A stretch of 57,773 nt of DNA from Acholeplasma equifetale ATCC 29724 (GTDB lineage: Bacteria > Bacillota_I > Bacilli_A > Acholeplasmatales > Acholeplasmataceae), in contig NZ_JHXL01000009.1 of assembly GCF_000687735.1 (NCBI RefSeq), forward strand, positions 1 through 57,773, in the 5' to 3' direction. The notes below the pieces were generated by a model. That model had not been told where the DNA came from and ran no database searches. It saw only the letters and a program-made list of their open reading frames with translations. Shown here one piece after another: positions 44,073 through 53,618 of the stretch. The position numbers and the translations under genes are program-made. Position 1 is the stretch's first letter; each line of letters begins with the position of its first letter.

Positions 44073-46595
44073 ATGAAAGATACACAAAAATATACCCCAA
44101 TGATGCAACAATATTTAAGAATAAAAGAAGACTACGCTGATGCGATAGTCTTTTTTAGATTAGGTGATTTTTATGAAATGTTCTTTGATGATGCTATTGT
44201 TGCTTCAAAGGTATTAGAAATTGCATTAACATCTCGTGATGCAGGTGAAAAAGTTCCAATGTGTGGAATACCTTATCATGCATCTAAAGTTTATATTCAA
44301 AAACTTATTCAAAAAGGATTTAAAATTGCCATCGCTGAACAGGTTACTGAACCTGGTAAAGGACTTGTTGAAAGACAAGTTGTTAAGTTCATTACACCGG
44401 GTATGATTCTCGAAGATGGTATTTTGGATGCTTCAAGTTATAACTTTATTGGTGCAATTTATCAAACAGAGTATGGCTATATTCTTTCTTATGCCGATAT
44501 TTCAACCGGAGATACGTTTTTACTTGATGGACTTAATAAGGATAATCTATTAAGTGAGGTTAAAAATTTAAATATTAGAGAAATCATCTTAAAAAACTTA
44601 AGTGATAAACAATTGATGAATTTCTTTAAAAATGAAAACATTGTTGTTTCAGAATTTAAAAATGATGAAATTATTTATCAACCATTACTAAAAAATTTAA
44701 ACGAAAAAGTTCAAAAAGAAGCTGCAAGTTTACTTCTTAACTATCTTTTTGAAGAAAGTAAACAAGAATTACGTCATTTATTACCTTTTACAGAAACAAA
44801 AATAAAAAACTTCATGCATTTAGATCACCATGTATTAGAACATTTGGAATTAGTTGAATCAATGAGCGGAAATCCAAAATCTACTCTGTTATATTGGCTT
44901 GATCAAACAAAAACTGCAATGGGGTCTCGTTTATTAAGATACTTTTTAACACACCCATTAACCGATATTAAAGAAATTGAGTCAAGATTAAATTATATTG
45001 AAGCATTTCAAATCTACGAACCACGTCAAGCATTAGAGGATGCTTTACGTGAAGTTTATGACATCAATCGTCTGGTTGGTCGTATTGCATCTTTAAATGC
45101 AAACGCACGTGACTTAGTTCAACTTAAAAACACTTTAAAACAAGTTCCTAAAATTAAAGAAGCGTTAAATAGTTATCAACATCCATTATTAGATGAATTA
45201 AATCATTCAATGGATAATCATGACACTTTATTTGAATTATTAGATAATGCATTAAAAGAGGATGTACCAATTTCAGTTAAAGAAGGCGGTATGATTAAAG
45301 AAGGTTTTAACCAAGAACTTGATGAATTAAGAATGTTAAGTGAACATGGTGAATCTTGGTTAAATGATTATTTAGAAACTCAAAAAGAATTAACAGGAAT
45401 TAAAAATTTAAAAATTGGTTATAATCGAGTCTTTGGATATTTCATTGAAGTATCTAAAGGAAATATTCCACTTATAAAAGATGAATATGGATATATCCGT
45501 AAGCAAACATTAGCAAATAATGAACGTTATATTACAGAAGAACTTAAAACGTATGAAGATAAGATACTAAATGCTAAAGCTAAAGCTGAGAAGTTAGAAT
45601 ATGATATATTTGTTGAGTTAAGAAATGAAACAAACCAAAATTTAAGTTCACTGCTAGCTTTAAGTCAAAATATTGCAAAAATCGATACTTTCTTATCTTT
45701 AGCAAAAGTAGCAGACATGTATCGTTATGTTAGACCACGTTTCAACCAACACCATTATGTAGAAATTGAATCTGCAAGACACCCTGTTGTAGAACGTCAT
45801 GTTGAATTTGTATCAAATCATATTACGATGAAACCGAATGAAATATTTATTTTAACTGGTCCAAATATGAGCGGTAAATCAACATATATGAGAATGTTTG
45901 CAATTATGGTTGTTATGGCACAAACTGGTATGTTTGTACCTGCAAGTAAAGCGGATTTACCAATTTATGATGCAATATTCACAAGAATAGGTTCAAGTGA
46001 TGATATTGCTGGTGGTAAATCAACATTTATGGTAGAAATGGTTGAGGCAAATGAAGCTTTACAACATGCAACAAGCAAATCTCTAATTTTATTTGATGAA
46101 ATTGGAAGAGGAACTGCAACATACGATGGTATGGCATTAGCCCAAGGTATGATTGAATATATCCATAATGATATTAAAGCTCAAACATTATTTTCAACAC
46201 ATTATCATGAATTAACTAAATTAAGTGAAGAATTAGAACATGTAACAAATCTTCATGTTAAAGCAAAAGAAAATAAAGATCAAATGGTATTTTTATACCA
46301 AATTGAAAGAGGACCTAGTGATAAATCATATGGTATTCAAGTTGCAGCATTAGCAAATCTTCCAGAAAAAATTATTAAACGTAGTAAACAAATTTTAAAA
46401 ATATTAGAAAAAGAATCTCAATATAATCAAGTAGATTTATTTACATTAATGGAAGAACCAGAAATTGAATATTTAATTCCAAATGATGTCAAACAACTTA
46501 TTGAAGAAATTTCAAATATTGATACTGATCAAATGACACCAATTGATGCATTAATTAAATTAAAGTATTTACAAAATTTATTAAAGAAAAAGTAG
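44073..46595 (+). CDS. mutS: DNA mismatch repair protein MutS
   Basis: Recognises mismatches. An 840-residue protein with the N-terminal mismatch loop DFYEMFFDDA, Walker A LTGPNMSGKSTYMR, FDEIGRGTATYDG and STHYHELTKL. The C-terminus ends in a short helical dimer region. AAGGGGC precedes the ATG. It is seven bases ahead of mutL. Confidence 0.98.
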   Translation: MKDTQKYTPMMQQYLRIKEDYADAIVFFRLGDFYEMFFDDAIVASKVLEIALTSRDAGEKVPMCGIPYHASKVYIQKLIQKGFKIAIAEQVTEPGKGLVERQVVKFITPGMILEDGILDASSYNFIGAIYQTEYGYILSYADISTGDTFLLDGLNKDNLLSEVKNLNIREIILKNLSDKQLMNFFKNENIVVSEFKNDEIIYQPLLKNLNEKVQKEAASLLLNYLFEESKQELRHLLPFTETKIKNFMHLDHHVLEHLELVESMSGNPKSTLLYWLDQTKTAMGSRLLRYFLTHPLTDIKEIESRLNYIEAFQIYEPRQALEDALREVYDINRLVGRIASLNANARDLVQLKNTLKQVPKIKEALNSYQHPLLDELNHSMDNHDTLFELLDNALKEDVPISVKEGGMIKEGFNQELDELRMLSEHGESWLNDYLETQKELTGIKNLKIGYNRVFGYFIEVSKGNIPLIKDEYGYIRKQTLANNERYITEELKTYEDKILNAKAKAEKLEYDIFVELRNETNQNLSSLLALSQNIAKIDTFLSLAKVADMYRYVRPRFNQHHYVEIESARHPVVERHVEFVSNHITMKPNEIFILTGPNMSGKSTYMRMFAIMVVMAQTGMFVPASKADLPIYDAIFTRIGSSDDIAGGKSTFMVEMVEANEALQHATSKSLILFDEIGRGTATYDGMALAQGMIEYIHNDIKAQTLFSTHYHELTKLSEELEHVTNLHVKAKENKDQMVFLYQIERGPSDKSYGIQVAALANLPEKIIKRSKQILKILEKESQYNQVDLFTLMEEPEIEYLIPNDVKQLIEEISNIDTDQMTPIDALIKLKYLQNLLKKK

Positions 46596-46602
46596 TGATG
46601 AT

Positions 46603-48297
46603 ATGAATCAAATTAAAATCATGGATCAAGCATTATCCAATTTAATTGCAGCAGGTGAAGTTGTAGAGCGTCCTGCTTCAGTTATTAAAGAATTAATGGA
46701 AAATGCTTTAGATGCTCATGCCACTTATATAAAGGTTGAAGTTAAAGGTTTTGGATTAGAACAAATTATCGTAACAGATAATGGTATTGGCATGGATAAA
46801 GAAAATATGAAACTAGCTATTTTGCCACATGCTACATCTAAAATTTACACAAAAGATGATTTGTTAAGTGTTAAAACATTAGGCTTTAGAGGAGAAGCAT
46901 TACCTTCAATTGCATCTGTTTCAAAACTAACAATTCAAAGTCGTAAAGAAGATTCTGAAGGGTACTTTATAAAGACAGTTTATTCTAAAGTGGATGATGA
47001 AGGTTTTATTGGTATGAATGTCGGAACCAAAGTGATTGTCGAAGAATTATTCTTCAATGTTCCTGCAAGATTTAAGTATATGAAATCTGAATATCAAGAA
47101 AAAAACTTTATCATTGCTACATTTGAAAAGATTTCTTTATCATATCCAAATGTAAAGTTTGAACTTATTATGGATGATAAAGTTGTAAAAAGTACATTAG
47201 GTAATGGTTCAATTAAGGCTTTAATTGAAAATATTTATGGTAGAAAATATAGCGAAGATTTAAAAGAAATTCATCAAACAATAGGCAAAATACATGCACA
47301 TGCATATTTACTTAGCCCAAGATTTTCAAAACCAAAAAGAAATGATGTAAATATTTTTATTAATCATCGATATGTTAGAAACTATGTTTTAGAACAAGCC
47401 ATTATTGAAAGTTATAATACACTGGTGATGACACAAAAATATCCGATTGCACTTTTGTATTTAGATTTGGATCCAACGTTAGTTGATGCAAATGTCCATC
47501 CACAAAAAATGGAAGTTAAACTTGCAAATGAAATGATGATTGCATTCCAATTAAAACCATTTTTAACAGATGCTTTAAGATCACATAGTTATAAAATTGT
47601 TGAACCGTTAAAAGAAATTAAAAACGAAACATATCAAGTACAATCATTAGATTTTGTTTTTGAAGAATCTAAATTACTAAATGATAATTTAGAGGAAGTT
47701 TTTAAAGAAGAATCTAAAATATTAATGGATAAAATTCCTTACTTTGAATATATAGGTACTTTATTAGGAACATATTTATTATTCCAAAATGATGAAGGGT
47801 TATTTTTAATTGACCAACATGCTGCTGAAGAGCGTATTCGTTATGAATATTATGAAACTAAAATTGGTCAACTGAAAAGTGATAGTTATGAACTTATCAT
47901 ACCTTTAGATTTAGCATTAGATATAAAGGATTTGGAGATTATTAAGCATTATCGTGATTTATTAAAATCATATGGATTTGAATTCCGTGATTCACATTTA
48001 ATCAAACATCCATTGTGGTTAAGAGAAAAAGAAGTTGAAATGGCTGTCAAAGACATTCTTAAACAACTTGATGATGAACACGATATAAAATTAGATGTTT
48101 TAAGAAATCATTTAGCTAAAGATATATCATGTAAAGGTGCTATTAAAGCAAACCATCAATTATCTAAAATAGAAATCGATGAGTTAATAAAAAAATTAAG
48201 AAAATGTCAAAATCCATATACTTGTCCTCACGGTCGTCCAGTTTTAATTAAAATTACACAATATGAAATAGAAAGAATGTTTAAACGTATTGTATGA
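46603..48297 (+). CDS. mutL: DNA mismatch repair protein MutL with endonuclease motif
   Basis: A 564-residue GHKL ATPase that couples MutS to strand removal. N-terminal motifs ELMENALDAHA, VTDNGIGM, TLGFRGEALPSIASVS. The C-terminal domain keeps DQHAAEERIRYE, the metal-dependent nicking motif DQHA-x2-E-x4-E, and CPHGRP. So it is predicted to nick DNA itself, as in organisms without MutH. It ends in an overlap with miaA. Confidence 0.97.
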   Translation: MNQIKIMDQALSNLIAAGEVVERPASVIKELMENALDAHATYIKVEVKGFGLEQIIVTDNGIGMDKENMKLAILPHATSKIYTKDDLLSVKTLGFRGEALPSIASVSKLTIQSRKEDSEGYFIKTVYSKVDDEGFIGMNVGTKVIVEELFFNVPARFKYMKSEYQEKNFIIATFEKISLSYPNVKFELIMDDKVVKSTLGNGSIKALIENIYGRKYSEDLKEIHQTIGKIHAHAYLLSPRFSKPKRNDVNIFINHRYVRNYVLEQAIIESYNTLVMTQKYPIALLYLDLDPTLVDANVHPQKMEVKLANEMMIAFQLKPFLTDALRSHSYKIVEPLKEIKNETYQVQSLDFVFEESKLLNDNLEEVFKEESKILMDKIPYFEYIGTLLGTYLLFQNDEGLFLIDQHAAEERIRYEYYETKIGQLKSDSYELIIPLDLALDIKDLEIIKHYRDLLKSYGFEFRDSHLIKHPLWLREKEVEMAVKDILKQLDDEHDIKLDVLRNHLAKDISCKGAIKANHQLSKIEIDELIKKLRKCQNPYTCPHGRPVLIKITQYEIERMFKRIV

Positions 48298-49139
48298 AAA
48301 AAGTGATTGCTATTGTGGGACCTACGGGTTCTGGAAAAACAAAATTATCAATTGAACTTGCAAAATATTTAAACACTGAAATTATTAATGGTGACTCTGT
48401 TCAAGTATATAAAGAGTTAAATATTGGCTCAGCTAAAATATTAGAGGAAGAAAAAGAAGGTATTAAACATCACTTACTTTCAATAAAAAATGTGGGTGAA
48501 TCTTACACTGTATATGATTTTCAAAAAGATGCAAGAAATTTAATTGAAAAAATTGAATTGCCACTTATTGTTGGTGGTTCAGGGTTATATATTAAAAGTG
48601 CATTATATAATTACGAGTTTAGTCCATATACAACAAAAGATATACAAGTTTCAATCGATGAAATGATTGAAACTATTAAAAAATTAGATCCAAATTTAAA
48701 TTTAGATTGGCAAAATGAAAGACGCGTTAGAAGTGCTTATAAATTAGTTATTCATGGCGATAAAAGAAGTGAAAAGAATAAACATGATGAACCAATTTAT
48801 GATTTATTTTTAATTTATCTTGATATTGATCGTAGCGTTTTAAAAGAAAGATTAATTTATCGTTTAGATCAAATGATTGAAAAGGGATTTATTGAAGAAA
48901 CACAAACTTTAATAGAACATGAATTGAATATTATCGGATATCGAGAATTAAAATCATATCTTTTAGGTGAAATAACATTAGAAGAAGCTAAAGATAAGAT
49001 TATTAAAACAAGCATGTCGTTTGCGAAAAAACAAAAAACATGGTTTAAAAATCAAATGCATCCTAAAATGTATAACGCATTGGATCCTAATTTATTAGAC
49101 GTTGTTATTCGTGATTTGAAGCAATTTTTAGAGGAATAG
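48294..49139 (+). CDS. miaA: tRNA dimethylallyltransferase MiaA
   Basis: Adds an isopentenyl group to A37 of tRNAs that read U-starting codons. It has 281 residues, with P-loop GPTGSGKTKLS, NGDSVQVYKELNIGSAK, HHLL and GGSGLYIKSAL. Slightly shorter than the typical 300-310. The ATG overlaps the mutL stop. Confidence 0.95.
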   Translation: MKKVIAIVGPTGSGKTKLSIELAKYLNTEIINGDSVQVYKELNIGSAKILEEEKEGIKHHLLSIKNVGESYTVYDFQKDARNLIEKIELPLIVGGSGLYIKSALYNYEFSPYTTKDIQVSIDEMIETIKKLDPNLNLDWQNERRVRSAYKLVIHGDKRSEKNKHDEPIYDLFLIYLDIDRSVLKERLIYRLDQMIEKGFIEETQTLIEHELNIIGYRELKSYLLGEITLEEAKDKIIKTSMSFAKKQKTWFKNQMHPKMYNALDPNLLDVVIRDLKQFLEE

Positions 49140-49142
49140 ATT

Positions 49143-49634
49143 ATGAATATATATTTAATTGGTATGCCAGGTAGCGGTAAATCAACAATTGGGAAATTAT
49201 TAGCCAAAGATTTATCAAAAAATTTTATAGATTTAGATCATAAAATTGAAGAAAAATATGGGTTATTTATTGATCAAATTATTGAACAATATGGTGAAAA
49301 AACATTTAGAGAACTTGAAACCGAAACACTTAAAAATTTAAATGTTACGCATACAATTATTTCAACTGGTGGTGGTATTGTCACGATAAAAGAAAATAAA
49401 AAATATATGGATGGATTTGTCATTTATATAGATACACCACTTGAAATGATTAAAGCAAGATTAGAAAATAGTTATCAACGCCCACTATTAAAAACAAAGT
49501 CATTAGATGATTTGTATGATGAAAGATTTTTAAAATATCAAAGTTTTGCAGATATCATTATTTCTAATCGAAATTCTATTGAACTAACGATTGAATCGAT
49601 AAAAAAAGTGTTAAAAGAAAAGGGGATAATATGA
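49143..49634 (+). CDS. aroK: Shikimate kinase
   Basis: Phosphorylates shikimate. 163 residues with P-loop MPGSGKSTIGK, FIDLDHKIEEKYG, FRELETETL, STGGGIV and YQRPLL, all matching AroK. Four bases after miaA. It pairs with aroQ next door. The other shikimate-pathway genes are not in the window. Confidence 0.88.
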   Translation: MNIYLIGMPGSGKSTIGKLLAKDLSKNFIDLDHKIEEKYGLFIDQIIEQYGEKTFRELETETLKNLNVTHTIISTGGGIVTIKENKKYMDGFVIYIDTPLEMIKARLENSYQRPLLKTKSLDDLYDERFLKYQSFADIIISNRNSIELTIESIKKVLKEKGII

Positions 49635-50056
49635 AAATTGCCGTTATTCACGGTCCTAATTTAAATATGTTAGGAAAAAGAGACCCAAAACATTATGGTT
49701 CATTAACATTAAGTGACATAGAGAATAATTTAAAAAGAGACTTTAAAGAAGTTGAATTTATATTTTTCCAATCAAATCATGAGGGGGCAATAATTGATTT
49801 TATTCAAAATCTTAAAGCAGATGCGCTTATTATTAATCCAGGTGCATATACACACACTTCAATCGCAATCCGTGATGCATTAGAAACAATAGAATTATTT
49901 AAGGTAGAAGTTCATCTTTCTAATATTTATGAAAGAGAGGACTTTCGTAAGATAAATTATGTAAAAGATGTTGTTAATCAATCATTTTATGGTAAAAAAT
50001 ATGAATCATATTACGAAGCGTGTCAATATATTGTTGATAAAATGATGAATTTATAG
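49631..50056 (+). CDS. aroQ: 3-dehydroquinate dehydratase, type II
   Basis: Converts 3-dehydroquinate to 3-dehydroshikimate. 141 residues with HGPNLNMLGKRDPKHYG, INPGAYTHTSIAIRDAL and EVHLSNIYEREDFR, which hold the catalytic Tyr, Asn and His of the dodecameric type II enzyme. It overlaps aroK by four bases. Confidence 0.95.
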   Translation: MKIAVIHGPNLNMLGKRDPKHYGSLTLSDIENNLKRDFKEVEFIFFQSNHEGAIIDFIQNLKADALIINPGAYTHTSIAIRDALETIELFKVEVHLSNIYEREDFRKINYVKDVVNQSFYGKKYESYYEACQYIVDKMMNL

Positions 50057-50091
50057 TAGAATATTAAAGGTTAAAAAAAGGAGAATCAAAT

Positions 50092-50649
50092 ATGGTATCT
50101 ACAAGTGATTTTAAAACAGGTTTAACAATCGCATTAGATGGTCAAATCTATGTTATCTTAGAATTCTTACATTCTAAAACTGCTAGAAGTGGTGCTTTAG
50201 TTACTACTAAATTACGTAACTTAAGAACAGGTGGTATTATTGAATATACATTTAAATCTGGCGATAAAGTAGAAAAAGCTCATATTGACCGTGTAAGTAT
50301 GCAATATTTATATGCAAATGGTGACATGCATGTTTTCATGAACATGGAAACATATGAACAAATCGAAATACCTGCAGAACGTATCGAATATGAACTTAAT
50401 TTCTTATATGAAGGATTAATGGTTGATATTAATCTTTATGGTGAAGAAATTATTGGTGTTAACTTACCAGAAAAAATGGTTGTTGAAATTAAAGAAACTG
50501 TTCCTGGTGTTAAAGGAGATACTAAAACTAACGCTTTAAAAGATGCGTGGTTAGCTTCAGGTTTTTTAGTTAAAGTACCTATGTTCGTTGATACAGGTGA
50601 CAAAATTATTATCAATACAACAACTGGAGAATACGTTTCAAGAGCTTAA
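50092..50649 (+). CDS. efp: Elongation factor P with Arg at position 32
   Basis: Helps ribosomes through polyproline stretches. 185 residues with three OB-like domains ([41 protein letters not shown]). The tip loop usually reads PGKG with Lys32; here it is TARSG, which puts Arg32 (codon at 50185-50187) at the modified position. Arg32 types in proteobacteria are rhamnosylated by EarP. No modification gene is visible. AAAGGAG precedes the ATG. Confidence 0.95.
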   Translation: MVSTSDFKTGLTIALDGQIYVILEFLHSKTARSGALVTTKLRNLRTGGIIEYTFKSGDKVEKAHIDRVSMQYLYANGDMHVFMNMETYEQIEIPAERIEYELNFLYEGLMVDINLYGEEIIGVNLPEKMVVEIKETVPGVKGDTKTNALKDAWLASGFLVKVPMFVDTGDKIIINTTTGEYVSRA

Positions 50650-50657
50650 GTAGAAAG

Positions 50658-50683
50658 TAGAAAGACCTTTGGTCTTTTTATTT
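50658..50683 (+). terminator. Terminator after efp
   Basis: Stem AAAGACC/GGTCTTT (50661-50667 with 50671-50677) with a three-base loop, followed by TTTTT. Confidence 0.75.
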
Positions 50684-50739
50684 ATGATTAAATACCAAAA
50701 TAGCATTTATATAAGTACATTTATCATGATTAAATATGC

Positions 50740-50745
50740 TATAAT
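50740..50745 (+). promoter_or_regulatory. Probable -10 of the RsuA-like gene
   Basis: TATAAT 18 bases before ATG 50763. The -35 is unclear. Confidence 0.4.
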
Positions 50746-50762
50746 TTATGGGGGTGCATAAA

Positions 50763-51494
50763 ATGGAAAGATTATCTAAAGTTATCGCTAATTCAGGATA
50801 TACATCAAGAAGAAATGCGGAAAAATTAATTCAAGAAGGCCGTGTCAAAGTCAATGGCAATAAAATAACTGAATTAGGTTATAAAGTATCCCCGTTTGAT
50901 GAAATCCATGTTGATGAAATTAAAATTGAAAAAGAAGAGTTAAGTTATATTTTAATTAACAAACCAACAGGTTATTTATCAACAATAGATGATCATTTAA
51001 AACGAAGAACAGTTAAGGATTTATTGGGTTTAGAAGAAAGCCGCCTACATTTATTTGCCACACACAAATTAGAATATGATATGGCTGGTGTTTTAATAAT
51101 GACCAATGATGGAAACTTAACAAAGAGTTTACAATTTGCGAATGACAAAATTGAAAAAGAATATCTTATTCGTTTAAAAGGTATCATGATTAAAGAAAAA
51201 CTAAGAAAACTTAGAAGTGGAATTCAAGTTGAAAATCAAAAAGTTAAACCTATTGATGCACAAATCTTAGAGCTTGATAAAAAAAATCAATCTACTTTAT
51301 TAAGAATTGTTGTTACAAAAGAGACCCATAAAGATATTCGTAAAGCGTTATTAATTTTAGGACATGAAATTAAAAACTTTACGCGTATTCGATATGACTT
51401 TATAACTTTAGATGGCGTAGAACGCGGTAATTATCGTATGTTAAAAATTCATGAAGTGAAAAGATTATATCGCGATAGAATGATATCTCAATAG
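50763..51494 (+). CDS. RsuA/RluB-family pseudouridine synthase with altered catalytic motif
   Basis: A 243-residue protein with an N-terminal S4 domain (RLSKVIANSGYTSRRNAEKLIQ) and an RsuA-like catalytic fold (ILINKPTGYLST, IMTNDGNL, KIEKEYLIRL). The usual catalytic G-R-L-D is replaced by H-K-L-E (101-104; Glu codon at 51072-51074), so the catalytic Asp is missing and activity is doubtful. It may bind rRNA without making pseudouridine. GGGGGTG precedes ATG 50763. The longer start at 50748 overlaps that site. Confidence 0.85.
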   Translation: MERLSKVIANSGYTSRRNAEKLIQEGRVKVNGNKITELGYKVSPFDEIHVDEIKIEKEELSYILINKPTGYLSTIDDHLKRRTVKDLLGLEESRLHLFATHKLEYDMAGVLIMTNDGNLTKSLQFANDKIEKEYLIRLKGIMIKEKLRKLRSGIQVENQKVKPIDAQILELDKKNQSTLLRIVVTKETHKDIRKALLILGHEIKNFTRIRYDFITLDGVERGNYRMLKIHEVKRLYRDRMISQ

Positions 51495-51515
51495 AATTTA
51501 ATCCCTAGATTATGG

Positions 51516-51521
51516 TATAAT
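51516..51521 (+). promoter_or_regulatory. Probable -10 of cmk
   Basis: TATAAT 23 bases before the cmk ATG. The -35 is not clear. Confidence 0.4.
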
Positions 51522-51544
51522 GAATTTGATATGGAGGAAATTTT

Positions 51545-52204
51545 ATGGCTAATTTTCAAGTTGCCATTGATGGTCCAGCCGGAAGCGGAAAATCGACCAT
51601 CTCAAAACTGATTGCGGATAGATTGCAAATGATCCATATTGATACTGGTGCAATGTATCGTGCAGTAACTTTACTAGCAATTGAAAAAAAGATTAACTTA
51701 CATGATGAGAATGCTTATCAGTTTTTAGAATCCGTGAATATTAGTTATCGCGATAATAAAATCTATATTGATGATAGAGATGTAACTGAAGAAATTCGAA
51801 GCAAAGAAGTAACAAATAATGTTTCATTGGTCTCATCATTTCCATATGTAAGAAATCAACTTGTTGAAATTCAAAAGAAAGCAGCTGAAAATGGTCGTAT
51901 AATCATGGATGGAAGAGATATTGGAACAGTTGTACTACCAAATGCTGATGTTAAAATATTTCTAACAGCTAATGTTGAAGAACGAGCAAAACGTCGTCAA
52001 AAAGAAAAGATGCTTAAAGGACAGCATATTCAACTTGAAAAATTGGTTGAAGAAATTACAATCCGTGATATTAAAGATTCAACACGTAAAGAAAGTCCAT
52101 TAAAAAAGGCTAAAGATGCTATTGAAATTGATACAACAAATTTAACAGTTGATGAAACAGTAGATAAAATTATTGGGCTGATTATTTCAGCAAAAGGAGT
52201 TTAA
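51545..52204 (+). CDS. cmk: Cytidylate kinase
   Basis: Phosphorylates CMP and dCMP. 219 residues with P-loop DGPAGSGKST, HIDTGAMYRAVTLL, MDGRDIGTVVLP and RRQKE. ATGGAGGAAA precedes the ATG. First gene of the cmk-rpsA-der-gpsA run, typical of Firmicutes. Confidence 0.96.
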   Translation: MANFQVAIDGPAGSGKSTISKLIADRLQMIHIDTGAMYRAVTLLAIEKKINLHDENAYQFLESVNISYRDNKIYIDDRDVTEEIRSKEVTNNVSLVSSFPYVRNQLVEIQKKAAENGRIIMDGRDIGTVVLPNADVKIFLTANVEERAKRRQKEKMLKGQHIQLEKLVEEITIRDIKDSTRKESPLKKAKDAIEIDTTNLTVDETVDKIIGLIISAKGV

Positions 52205-52206
52205 AA

Positions 52207-53601
52207 ATGAACGATTTTATTTTTCCAAAAGTAGGTCAAATCATTGAAGGCGAAGTCTTCATGGTTAAAAAAGAAGTTGTCATCATCACATTAGGTGCAG
52301 CAACTGAAGGAACGATATATGCAGAACACTTTGATCAACCAGCACCAGCTGACTTAAGAAAAGTTGTAAAAGTTGGTCAAAAGATTCGTGCTAAGGTGAC
52401 AAGTGTATCAGAAGGAGATGACTCATCTGTCATTCTTTTATCACGTCTTCCACTCCTACAAGAAGAAAGATTAGCAAAAATTAAAGAAATTGCTGATAGT
52501 CAAAAACGTGTTGATGCAATCGTAAAAGGATCAAACGCTAAAGGTCTTACATTAGATTATGAAGGATTTGAATTTTTCTTACCTTTTACGCTATTAGATT
52601 TTGAATTAAAAGATAAAATAGATTCATTAATTAACAAACCATTAACTGTTGTTTTTGAAGAAGTTAAAAAAGAAAATAAAAGATTAAAACTTATTGCTTC
52701 AAGAAAACCAATTTTTGAAGAAGAACGTTCAAGACAACAAGAATTACGTCAACAACAAAGACAAGATGAACTTGATAATATCCATACAGGAGATGTTATC
52801 GAAGGTGTTGTCGATGTTATCGAACCACATGCAGCATTTATTAGATTTAACCATGTATCTGGTATGTTACGCATTTCTCAAGTTTCACATCATCGTATCG
52901 ATAAAATTGATGATGTATTGAAAAAAGGCGATAAAGTAACAGTTAAAGTGATAAAAAAAGAAGGCAATCGTTTAGATTTATCTATTAAAGCTTTACTACC
53001 TACACCATTTGCTCAATTCAAGTCTGAACATAAAGTGGGCGATAGAGTTAAAGGTGTTGTTGTTTCTAAATTACCATTTGGAGTAATATTAGAAATGGCT
53101 AAAGATGTTAAAGGATTACTCCATAAAAATGAGTATTCTTGGAACCCTAAAGATAACTTTGATGCATACTTAAAAATTGGTGATGAAATTGAAGTTGCAA
53201 TTCTTTCAATAGATTCTAAAAATGAAAAGATATCATTATCAAAACGTGCTATTGAATATAATCCATGGAGTAAGTTAAATCTACGCCTTGGTGAAGTGAT
53301 TCAAGTACGTGTTGAAAAAGTTACAAATGACGGTATTTATATTTCATATGAATCAGTTGATGGATTTATTCCAGTGAAAGAAGCTCATAATGATCCTAAA
53401 GTAAATATTGCTGATCACTACCAAGTTGGTGATGTTGTTGAAGCAAAAGTGATTGAGTTTGATAAAGAAGGCTGGAATTTAAAATTATCAGTTAAAAAAT
53501 TATTAGATCAACGTGAACGTGCTGAATATGAAAAATATTTAGGCGATCAAGAGGAAGAAACAATTAAATTAGGCGATTTAATTGATTTAGAAAAAAAATA
53601 A
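52207..53601 (+). CDS. rpsA: S1-domain RNA-binding protein (RpsA/YpfD-like)
   Basis: A 464-residue protein with about five S1 repeats (near 4-75, 100-165, 193-262, 272-350 and 357-435). The second is degenerate. Each good copy shows the G-x-V-x(G) and DGFIP/GMLR-type strands. It follows cmk as YpfD does in B. subtilis. It probably contacts mRNA on the ribosome but may not be a true S1 subunit. Two bases separate cmk and its ATG. Confidence 0.9.
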   Translation: MNDFIFPKVGQIIEGEVFMVKKEVVIITLGAATEGTIYAEHFDQPAPADLRKVVKVGQKIRAKVTSVSEGDDSSVILLSRLPLLQEERLAKIKEIADSQKRVDAIVKGSNAKGLTLDYEGFEFFLPFTLLDFELKDKIDSLINKPLTVVFEEVKKENKRLKLIASRKPIFEEERSRQQELRQQQRQDELDNIHTGDVIEGVVDVIEPHAAFIRFNHVSGMLRISQVSHHRIDKIDDVLKKGDKVTVKVIKKEGNRLDLSIKALLPTPFAQFKSEHKVGDRVKGVVVSKLPFGVILEMAKDVKGLLHKNEYSWNPKDNFDAYLKIGDEIEVAILSIDSKNEKISLSKRAIEYNPWSKLNLRLGEVIQVRVEKVTNDGIYISYESVDGFIPVKEAHNDPKVNIADHYQVGDVVEAKVIEFDKEGWNLKLSVKKLLDQRERAEYEKYLGDQEEETIKLGDLIDLEKK

Positions 53602-53618
53602 AGAAGAAGGTTTTTTAG

